Origin: Streptomyces sp. NBRC 109706
Lineage (GTDB): Bacteria > Actinomycetota > Actinomycetes > Streptomycetales > Streptomycetaceae
Direction: 5' to 3'
NCBI RefSeq assembly: GCF_000974485.1
Contig: NZ_BBOM01000007.1
Span: 558,001 to 622,000 of the forward strand
Length of the DNA: 64,000 nt
Made by a program: the position numbers and the translations under genes. Below, in pieces: positions 58,801 to 64,000 of the stretch. The notes under the pieces are model-generated. The model worked only from the letters and a program-made list of their open reading frames with translations. It did no database searches and was not told the DNA's origin. The stretch's first letter is position 1. The number at the start of each line of letters is the position of its first letter.

Positions 58801-61800
58801 GTGTCCACCAGCTCCACACCGGCACCCAACAGCGGATGCCGCGTCTCGCCAAGGCCCAACCTGGCCGCATTGACCGCCTCTTGACCGCCATCCAGCCAGT
58901 AGCGCTTCCGCTGGAACGGATACGTCGGAACGTCGACCTGCCGGCCACCGGCCAGCACCCGCTCCCAGGCGACCGGCACACCCTGGACCCAGGCCTCGGC
59001 CAGGGAGGTAAGGAACCTGTCCAGACCGCCCTCGCCCCGCCGCAACGTCCCCACGGCAGGGGCGTCCTCGATCGCCATCGTCAACACCGGATGCGCACTG
59101 ACCTCAACAAACGTCCCCTGGCCTGCGGCGACGACCGCCTCATCGAACCGCACGCGACTACGGAGATTGGTGAACCAGTACTCGGCCGTCAACTCAGCCG
59201 TATCAACGGGCTGTCCGGTCACCGTCGAATAGAACGGTATGGGCGCGGAGTGGGGTGTCACCTCCGCAAGATCGGCCAGCAGACGCTCGCGCAGTTCGTC
59301 GACCTGGGCGGAGTGCGAGGCATAGTCGACGGGGACTCGGCGGGCCCGGACCTCATCCGCCTCGCAGGCCGCCAACAGCTCGTCCAACGCCGCCGGTTCG
59401 CCCGCGACCACCGTGGCCGAGGGACCGTTCACCACCGCGATCGACAGCCGATCGCCCCAGGCCGCAATCAGCCCCTCCACAACACCCACCGACTCCGCGA
59501 CGGACACCATCCCACCCCGACCCGACAACACCTCACCAATAGCCCGCGACCGCAACGCCACCACCCGCGCCCCATCCACCAACGACAACCCACCCGCCAC
59601 CACCGCCGCCGCGATCTCACCCTGCGAATGACCGATCACCGCAGCCGGCTCAACCCCATACCCCCGCCACACCTCCGCCAACGACACCATCACCGCCCAC
59701 AACACCGGCTGCACCACATCCACCCGCCCCAACCAACCCTCATCCCCAGACCGCAACACCCCCACCAACGACCACTCCACAAACCCCGACAACGCCTCCT
59801 CACACTCCACCAACCGCCGCTCAAACACCGGCGAAGCGTCCAGCAGTTCCTCCGCCATGCCCAACCACTGCGAACCCTGCCCCGGGAACACAAACACCAC
59901 CCGACCCGCACCCGGCACCACACCCCCACGCACCACCTCCGAACCCAACACCACCGCCCGCTCACCCAACGCCGCCCGACCACACGCCAAAGACCACCCC
60001 ACATCCACCGACCCCACCAACGACCCCACCCGCTGAAGCTGCGCATCCACCGCCAACGGAGTCGCGGCCGAGACGACCAACGGAATCGGAGTATCCACCA
60101 CCGGCCGCACCCCGGGCTCCGGCTCCGGCTCGTGCTGAGGCGCCGGCTGCTCGATGATCACATGCGCATTGGTCCCGCTCGCCCCGAAGGAGGAGACCCC
60201 GGCCCGACGCGGGCGCCCCGTCTCCGGCCAGGGGACCTCATCCGTCAGCAGCCGCACCGCGCCCGACTCCCAGTCGACATGCGGGGACGGTTCCTCAACG
60301 TGGAGGGTGCGCGGCAGCACCCCATGGCGCATGGCCTGCACCATCTTGATGACGCCACCCACACCGGCGGCCGCCTGCGCATGCCCGATATTCGACTTCA
60401 ACGACCCCAACCACAACGGCCGCTCAACGTCCCGCTCCTGCCCATAGGTGGCGAGCAGCGCCTGCGCCTCGATCGGATCACCAAGGGTCGTGCCCGTCCC
60501 ATGCGCCTCCACCGCATCCACATCCGCCACGCCAAGCCCCGCACCCGCCAACGCCGCCCGGATCACCCGCTGTTGGGAAGGACCGTTGGGCGCCGTCAGA
60601 CCGTTGCTCGCCCCGTCCTGGTTCACCGCCGAGCCACGAACCACCGCCAACACCCGGTGCCCGTTACGACGCGCGTCCGAGAGCCGTTCCAGCAGCAGCA
60701 TCCCCACACCCTCGGCGAAGCCCGCCCCGTCGGCGTCGGCACCGAAGGCCTTGCAGCGGCCGTCGGGCGAGAGGCCGCGCTGGCGGCTGAACTCGGTGAA
60801 GAGTCCGGGGGACGACAGGACGGTGACGCCGCCGGCGAGCGCCAGGCCGCATTCGCCGTTGCGCAGTGACTGGGCCGCCAGGTGCAGTGCCACCAGCGAC
60901 GATGAGCACGCCGTGTCCACCGTCACCGCCGGGCCCTCAAGGCCGAAGGTATAGGCGACGCGGCCGGAGATGACGCTGCTGGAGGCGCCGGTGGCGAGAT
61001 ATCCCTCGACGTCCTCGGGGATCTCCCGCAGTCGGCTGCCGTAGTCGTGGTACATCACGCCGGCGAAGACGCCGACGTCCCGGCCGCGCAGCGACAGCGG
61101 ATCGATGCCGGCCCGCTCGAACGTCTCCCAGGACGTTTCCAACAGCAACCGCTGCTGGGGGTCCATCGCCAGGGCCTCACGCGGCGAGATCCCGAACAGT
61201 TCGGCGTCGAACTCGGCGGCGTCGCGCAGGAATCCGCCGTGCCGGGTGTAGGAGGTGCCGGAGCGCTCGGGGTCCGGGTCGTAAAGGGACTCCAGGTCCC
61301 AGCCCCGGTCGGTGGGGAACTCCGCGATGGCGTCGCCGCCCTCGGCGACCAGCCGCCACAGCGCCTCGGGCGAGTCGACGCCGCCCGGATAGCGGCAGCC
61401 CATCGCCACGATCGCGATCGGCTCGGCCACGGCGGTCGCGACGGCGGCGGGGCGACGTTCCGGCGCCTGATCGAGCAGCTGACGCTCCATCAGTTCCGCC
61501 AGCGCCTCGGGGGTGGGGTGGTCGAAGACCAGGGTGGCGGGCAGCCGCAGTCCGGTCTCGGCGTTGAGGCGGTTGCGCAGTTCCACGGCGGTCAGCGAGT
61601 CGAAGCCGAGGTCCTTGAAGGCGCGGCCCGGCGCGACGGTGTCGGGCGAGGAGTGCCCCAGGACCAGGGCGGCGTTCTCCCGGACCAGGCCGAGGACCTT
61701 GGCGCGCCGGTCCTGTGCGGGGAGCGCGGCGAGGCGCCGTCGCAGTTCGGGGGTGCCGGCGGCGCCGGCCGCGCGCCGGCGGACACGCCTCGGGCTGGTT

Positions 61801-64000
61801 GGAGCGGTGGCTGTCGCGGCGCGGTGCACGGCGAGCAGGGTGGCGTCGGCCGGGCCCGGGCGGGGAGTGGTGAGCGCCTGGTCGAGAAGGCTCAACCCCT
61901 GGGCTGTGGTGAGGGGTTGGAAGCCGTCGCGGTTCATGCGGGCCAGCTCGGCGTCGCCGAGGGCACCCGTCATGGCGCTGCGTTCCGCCCACAGGCCCCA
62001 GGCGAGGGAGATCGCCGGCAGGCCGAGGGCGCGCCGGTGGGCGGCGAGGCCGTCGAGCGCCGCGTTGGCCGCGGCGTAGGCGGCCTGTCCGGCGGAGCCG
62101 AGCAGGCCGGCGGCGGACGAGTACAGCACAAAGGCGGCGAGATCGAGGTCACGGGTCAGCTCGTGCAGATGCCAGGCGGCGTCGGCCTTGGAGCGCAGGA
62201 CCTCGGCCAGGCCGTCCGCTGTCAGCGAGGCGACCAGACCGTCGGCGAGGGCCCCGGTGGCGTGCACCACCGCGGTCAACGGGTGCTCGTCCGGGATGGT
62301 GTCGAGGACGGCGGCCAGCGCGTCCCGGTCGGCGGCATCGCAGGCGGTCACCGTGACGATCGCGCCGGCCGCCGTCAATTCGGTGACCAACTCGGCTGCG
62401 CCGGGGGCGTTCTGTCCAGTGCGGGAGAGCAGCAGCAGGCGTCGGACGCCATGCTCGGCCACGAGATGACGGGCCGTCAGTCTTCCGAGGGTGCCGGTGC
62501 CGCCGGTGAGCAGCACGGTGCCTTCGGGGTCGAACGCGGTGGTACCCGGCGGGACTTCGGGGAGTCGTTGGGTGCGGGGGGTGTAGGCGTGGCCGGCGCG
62601 GACCGCCGTCTGGGGTTCGCCGGAGCGCAGCAGCGCCATCAGCGTCCCCTGGTCAAGGTCCTCGTCGGTGTCGGCCAGCGTGAGCAGTCCCGGGTGTTCG
62701 GCCTGCGCGGAGCGGACCAGGCCCCAGGCCGTGGCGGCCGTGGGGTCGGTGATCGGGTCGTCCTGCCCGGTGCTGACCGCGCCGGTGGTGACCACGGCCA
62801 GCGGCCGGTCGGCTGTCACCGCTTCCTGGACGGCGGCCAGCGCGCGGGCCGCCACCGCGTGCAGGGCGGCGACGGGGTCCTCGGCGGAGGGGTCAGAGGC
62901 CAGCCGCAGCACGGTGGGTTCGGGGGCGTCCGACGGCTCCTCGGCGGGCGGCAGCGGCAATGGGCGCCAGCGCGTCTCATGGAGCGCCGCGCCTTCGGCG
63001 GTGCCCCCGGCCAGGGTGGCGGCGACCGGGCGCAGGTCCAACGCGCCTATCCGGGCGACGAGTTCGCCCTCGGCGTCGGCGACGGTGAGCGCGACCCGGT
63101 CCACGCCCGTCGGCAGCAGGCGCACCCGGAGCGCTGCCGCGCCGATGGCGTGCAGGGTGACCTCGCTCCAGGAGAACGGAAGCCGGCCGCGCTCGCCCCC
63201 GCCGGCGCCGGCATCCGTGTCGAGGGCGGCCAGCGCCAGCGGGTGCAGGGCCGCGTCAAGCAGCGCCGGGTGCAGTCCGTAGTGCGCGGCGCCGTCGCCG
63301 GCCGCCTCGGGCAGCGCGACCTCGGCATACAGCTCTTCGCCGCGCCGCCATACGGACCTCAGGCCACGGAAGGCCGGGCCATAGCCGAAGCCGATCGCGT
63401 CCAGCCGCTCGTAGAGGCCGTCCAGCGGCAGGAGTTCGGCGTCCGGCGGCGGCCAGACGACAAGCCGCTCGTCGGTCCCGGCCGGCTCGGTGGGCTCGGG
63501 GGGCTCGGGGGCGAGGAAGCCCTCGGCGTGCCGCGTCCAGGGCGCCTCCTCGTCGCGCCGGGCGTGGACGCGCAGCGCGCGGCGGCCCGTCGGATCGGGT
63601 GCGTCGATGCCGAGCTGGAGCGTGACGCCGCCGTGCTCCGGGAGCAACAGCGGCGCGTGCAGCGTCAGTTCCTCGACGTGGCCGCAGCCGACCTGGTCGC
63701 CGGCGTGCACCGCGAGTTCGAGCAGCGCGGTCCCGGGCAGCAACACGGTGCCATCCACGGCGTGTTGGGCGAGCCACGGCTGGGTGCGGGGGGTGAGCCG
63801 GCCGGTGAAGAGCAGCCCTTCGCCGTCGGCGAGCGCCACCCGGGCGCCGAGCAGGGGGTGTTCGGCCGAGCCGAGGCCGAGCCCGGTGGCGCTCGCTGCG
63901 CCGGCCGGCGCGTCGAGCCAGTAGCGCTCGCGCTGGAAGGCATAGGTGGGCAGCGGCGCCGGGGTCCCGCCGGTGGCCCGGCCGGGCCAGTCGACGTCGG
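49878..64000 (-). CDS. Type I PKS, partial: (AT)-DH-KR-ACP / KS-AT-DH-ER-KR-ACP / KS-AT-DH-KR-ACP (modules a, b, c)
   Basis: At least 4707 residues; the N-terminal part lies beyond the window edge, which cuts in the post-AT linker (PTYAFQRERYW). Module a: DH (HAVDGTVLLP), KR (Tyr in AAYAAAN, about 62000), ACP near 61600. Module b: KS 61430-60150, AT 60050-59050 (GHSQGE, YASHSAQ: methylmalonyl), DH (HAVNGTLLLP), ER 57450-56520 (VNFRDVVLALGMVAG; HAAAGGVGMAA nucleotide site), KR (LDD), ACP near 55580: full reduction. Module c: KS 55380-54100, AT 53770-52880 (GHSVGE, SHAFHSPH: malonyl), DH (HTIHGTVLVP), KR (LDD, Tyr in ANYAAAN), ACP near 50290. The C-terminus (ATDDELFDLINEDFG) is a docking segment matching the next PKS N-terminus. 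A 74-base gap separates them. Confidence 0.95.
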   Translation of the reverse strand, partial: DVDWPGRATGGTPAPLPTYAFQRERYWLDAPAGAASATGLGLGSAEHPLLGARVALADGEGLLFTGRLTPRTQPWLAQHAVDGTVLLPGTALLELAVHAGDQVGCGHVEELTLHAPLLLPEHGGVTLQLGIDAPDPTGRRALRVHARRDEEAPWTRHAEGFLAPEPPEPTEPAGTDERLVVWPPPDAELLPLDGLYERLDAIGFGYGPAFRGLRSVWRRGEELYAEVALPEAAGDGAAHYGLHPALLDAALHPLALAALDTDAGAGGGERGRLPFSWSEVTLHAIGAAALRVRLLPTGVDRVALTVADAEGELVARIGALDLRPVAATLAGGTAEGAALHETRWRPLPLPPAEEPSDAPEPTVLRLASDPSAEDPVAALHAVAARALAAVQEAVTADRPLAVVTTGAVSTGQDDPITDPTAATAWGLVRSAQAEHPGLLTLADTDEDLDQGTLMALLRSGEPQTAVRAGHAYTPRTQRLPEVPPGTTAFDPEGTVLLTGGTGTLGRLTARHLVAEHGVRRLLLLSRTGQNAPGAAELVTELTAAGAIVTVTACDAADRDALAAVLDTIPDEHPLTAVVHATGALADGLVASLTADGLAEVLRSKADAAWHLHELTRDLDLAAFVLYSSAAGLLGSAGQAAYAAANAALDGLAAHRRALGLPAISLAWGLWAERSAMTGALGDAELARMNRDGFQPLTTAQGLSLLDQALTTPRPGPADATLLAVHRAATATAPTSPRRVRRRAAGAAGTPELRRRLAALPAQDRRAKVLGLVRENAALVLGHSSPDTVAPGRAFKDLGFDSLTAVELRNRLNAETGLRLPATLVFDHPTPEALAELMERQLLDQAPERRPAAVATAVAEPIAIVAMGCRYPGGVDSPEALWRLVAEGGDAIAEFPTDRGWDLESLYDPDPERSGTSYTRHGGFLRDAAEFDAELFGISPREALAMDPQQRLLLETSWETFERAGIDPLSLRGRDVGVFAGVMYHDYGSRLREIPEDVEGYLATGASSSVISGRVAYTFGLEGPAVTVDTACSSSLVALHLAAQSLRNGECGLALAGGVTVLSSPGLFTEFSRQRGLSPDGRCKAFGADADGAGFAEGVGMLLLERLSDARRNGHRVLAVVRGSAVNQDGASNGLTAPNGPSQQRVIRAALAGAGLGVADVDAVEAHGTGTTLGDPIEAQALLATYGQERDVERPLWLGSLKSNIGHAQAAAGVGGVIKMVQAMRHGVLPRTLHVEEPSPHVDWESGAVRLLTDEVPWPETGRPRRAGVSSFGASGTNAHVIIEQPAPQHEPEPEPGVRPVVDTPIPLVVSAATPLAVDAQLQRVGSLVGSVDVGWSLACGRAALGERAVVLGSEVVRGGVVPGAGRVVFVFPGQGSQWLGMAEELLDASPVFERRLVECEEALSGFVEWSLVGVLRSGDEGWLGRVDVVQPVLWAVMVSLAEVWRGYGVEPAAVIGHSQGEIAAAVVAGGLSLVDGARVVALRSRAIGEVLSGRGGMVSVAESVGVVEGLIAAWGDRLSIAVVNGPSATVVAGEPAALDELLAACEADEVRARRVPVDYASHSAQVDELRERLLADLAEVTPHSAPIPFYSTVTGQPVDTAELTAEYWFTNLRSRVRFDEAVVAAGQGTFVEVSAHPVLTMAIEDAPAVGTLRRGEGGLDRFLTSLAEAWVQGVPVAWERVLAGGRQVDVPTYPFQRKRYWLDGGQEAVNAARLGLGETRHPLLGAGVELVDTDGFLLTGSLSPATHPWLVDHAVNGTLLLPGTAMLELAVHAGDQVGCGWVEELTLEAPLVIAESGETQLQLVVSAPEDAAAAEDAGRRTLSLHARHGVSGGWTRHATGLLAERPVPPGGEPAAVWPPDGAAAVDLSDFYARANDAGFQYGPAFRGLRAAWRRGDEVYAEIELPEAAGDGAEFALHPALLDAGLQALRVGGVLEGEGRLPFSWRDVTLHAAGAADLLRVRLSALGPDEVAIDVRDRQGLPVLTVGSLVARPLAAGQQQPKAAQDFLFRVVWSPVPGGGEAAASDQPVELLRLGAADPARGELPDAVHAAVADALDRVRGWLADEANEGTRLVVVTRGAVAVQAGEPIVDLAGAAAWGLLRSAQAEHPGRITLLDSDSDSDSDSDGDTATVAQLTQLSLGEPQLAVRAGTAYVPRLDRGTPPLAPPAEAPDGAWRLRLGDGAVGAGTVGDVRLGAAPEVGAPLAAGQVRVAVRAAGVNFRDVVLALGMVAGRDGGAGRDELGGEGAGVVLAVADDVPDLRPGDRVMGLLPGSFGPVAVADHRMLALIPDGWSFVDAATLPIAYLTAAYGLRDLGELRRGERVLVHAAAGGVGMAAVRLARHWGAEVFGTASPGKWPALQEQGLDAEHIASSRNLAFEDAFRAATGGRGVDLVLNSLAGAPVDAGQRLLAAGGRFVEMGKTDIREGALRDDIRYRAFDLIEAGPDRVRSLLAELRGLAQDGVIVPLPATTWDVRRAPEALRHLQQARHIGKVVLTVPAPPAADGTVLITGGTGTLGSAVARHLVAARGARRLLLLSRSGPEAPGAAELVAQLAELGATATVVGCDAADREQLAAVLAGIPDEHPLSAVIHTAGVLDDGVIGSLTPERLARVLRPKVDAAWHLHELTRALDLDAFVLFSSAAGLLGGPGQGNYAAANAFLDALALHRRSLGLPAVSLAWGLWAERSAMTGGLGREDLARMGQAGIDALSTEEGLALLDAALASAETLLAPIRLRTAALRARGADAAETPPLLRGLARAARRRRLPRSGGGDGGGRYATASAEELLALVRTVAATVLGHETPEAVDPERAFKDVGFDSLTAVELRNRLNAATGLRLPSTAVFDHPTPLSLADRLVTLLAPEAPAAAPTPVRTGAVDADDPVVIVGMACRFPGGVDSPEALWRLVADGVDAVSTFPDDRGWDVAALYHPDPEHPGTSYAREGGFLAGAAEFDAGFFGISPREALAMDPQQRLLLETSWEVFERAGIDPASVRGSATGVFAGLIHGGYGHGSAAALELEGYLGNGSAGSVASGRVAYTFGLEGPAVTVDTACSSSLVALHLAAQALRTGECTMALAGGATVMATPTAFVEFSRQRGLAPDGRCKPFAEAADGTAWAEGVGMLLLERLSDARRNGHEVLAVVRGSAVNQDGASNGLTAPNGPAQQRVIRAALTAAGLTPNDIDAVEAHGTGTALGDPIEAQALLATYGQGRSEERPLWLGSLKSNIGHAQAAAGVGGVIKMIEAMRHGTLPRTLHIDEPSSHVDWESGAVRLLTEETPWPTTPDGERPRRAAVSSFGVSGTNAHVIVEQPVPPEPHEERPPAGPVPVLLSAESPEALAAQAGRLRAHLTAHPELRPADVARSLADGRAALTHRAALTIADGTEQAPLLAALDALAEGAELPRVISGTPAEGGTAFLFTGQGSQRVRMGVELAEVFPVFADALYGVWGELDRHLPRPLGEVVADEGVLGRTEFAQPALFGVEVALFRLVESWGVVPAFVVGHSVGELAAAHVAGVWSLADACALVVARGRLMQEQRSDGAMLAVQAAEDEVAPFLVERSTRLALAAVNGPLSVVVAGDVDAVEEAAAHFTGLGRKTKRLRTSHAFHSPHMDGMLDAFAEVAERVTYHPARIPIVSDMTGTVIDDEELSDPAYWVRHARQPVRFADAIATLHRRGVRTFLELGPDAVLSAMAEDCLPDARDAAFLPTLRGGQDEALALTTAFGRLQVRGLVRNRAAHPTGGRRVPLPTYAFQRRRYWLNPGAPGAHRAAPDAHPLLPEVVTLADGEGTLLSGRLSTADQPWLGDHTIHGTVLVPGTALVEMAWQAGQHSGCALVEELTLEAPLVLPPGGAQALVQLRVGAADAAGRRPLTLHSRPAADPEAPWTRHAEGVLADAPDAKAPPAPDGADWPPPGAVPLETADFYRWFAAGGFDLGPAFQGLGAAWRDGDDTLAEVALPAEQHRDAPRYGIHPALLDAALHAGGLSVPDAGDTAEGSGGAGRLPFAWHDVVRYAPAPTALRVRLSPTGTDGARVTLTDHRGRPVARIGRLVTRPVSEEQLAPRQHALHTVAWRELPPAPQQPTGRWAALAPAQGPDGLPELTGLTRHAELTALAKSLTDGGPRPELVLAPLPPDSALPVHEAAHALVHRTRDLVQTWLDGEFAPARLVLVTRGAVAQHDGEAPHPASAAVWGLIAAVQAEHPGRFVLLDAAPDAPLDAGPLARALASDEPRLALRGETVRVPRLARRHDTPDRAASERAAPEGALADRGLTGTVLVTGATGGLGRALVRHLAERGARQLLLVSRSGADAPEATQLVAELAAVGATAEVRSCDVANRTQLAALLAEPREHPLTAVYHLAGVLDDGIVESLTPARFDRVLRPKADAAWHLHELTRELSLGAFVLFSSASGVIGGAGQANYAAANAFLDALARHRHAQGLPALALAWGAWEAGMAGELADADRERLARSGAAPLTEAQGIALLDAAARTGEPHLVPLRLDPAALRAAEVLPRLLAELVPAPVRRPGSAEAAGESTALRGRLAGRETSERAEILLELIRTKAALVLGHDTPEGIEPGRGFTQAGFDSLATVELRNRLNEVTGLRLASTALFDHPTPLALAHHLAEELPSPDTATGPAAPPPDVAAAGTPAARLAMLEALDDLSVSDIARADREAVADRLERLLTRLRLPTDAPAGASTDEDIARATDDELFDLINEDFGLS
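57625..57654. repeat. Hexanucleotide repeat (TCACTG x5) in module b
   Basis: Five exact copies of TCACTG encode a Ser-Asp array (LLDSDSDSDSD) in the structural KR subdomain before the ER of module b. A slippage-prone microsatellite inside a giant PKS gene. Confidence 0.9.
58896..60010. repeat. Near-identical AT block, copy 2 (module b)
   Basis: Partner of the block at 42070-43200. Residue differences over the approximately 370-residue AT region are few, and several stretches of nucleotide sequence are identical. In its 5' part (coding sense, about 60060-59480) codon choice shifts to GTG, TTG and GGG/GGT, unlike the GTC/CTG/GGC of neighbouring DNA. Confidence 0.8.

Overview
The window is high-GC actinobacterial DNA, most likely Streptomyces or a close relative. 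The evidence is strong G/C third-position bias, GTG starts, translationally coupled gene overlaps, a DasA-type chitobiose/GlcNAc importer without its own ATPase, and modular PKS/NRPS genes with Streptomyces-style motifs and docking domains.

Left part (1-10995). This is catabolic and miscellaneous chromosome: the 5' end of an unrecognised gene, an aldo/keto reductase, gene relics (a collapsed sensor-kinase C-terminus and a TetR-like tail) and an SGNH hydrolase. Then comes a coherent amino-sugar/polysaccharide locus. It holds a GntR/HutC regulator, a secreted CBM3-GH16 protein, a cytoplasmic GH20 beta-N-acetylhexosaminidase, and divergently a lipoprotein plus two permeases (dasABC-like). A shared motif (core TTGGTCAA / TGGTCA) lies upstream of the regulator, the hexosaminidase and the importer, so the regulator probably controls itself and its neighbours. 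A strong hairpin at 10969-10995 separates this locus from the convergent biosynthetic operon.

Right part (11013-64000). All genes run on the minus strand, so transcription goes from 64000 towards 11013. The order is three giant modular type I PKS genes (the first cut by the window edge), an MFS exporter, then six NRPS-side genes: A-PCP-C-PCP, a luciferase-like flavin monooxygenase, C-A-PCP-E, C-A-PCP-TE, C-A-PCP and an AT-less KS-ACP. Eight of the nine gene junctions are within a few bases or 4-bp overlaps or under 80 bp; the only larger gap is 146 bp in front of the MFS gene, where an inverted repeat and a possible separate promoter lie.

PKS logic read from motifs, in order: module a (AT outside the window; DH, KR), b (methylmalonyl; DH, ER, KR), c (malonyl; DH, KR), d (methylmalonyl; DH with an altered motif, KR), e (methylmalonyl; KR), f (malonyl; no reduction), g (ethylmalonyl-like AT; DH, KR), then TE. 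Matching docking-domain pairs support the order PKS-A to PKS-B to PKS-C. The NRPS has its own TE, which does not sit in the last gene, so gene order and assembly order probably differ. The two halves may make one hybrid product or two co-regulated products; the window does not decide. No MbtH, free-standing acyltransferase, acyl-CoA ligase, phosphopantetheinyl transferase, crotonyl-CoA reductase or pathway regulator is visible here, and the cluster continues past position 64000.
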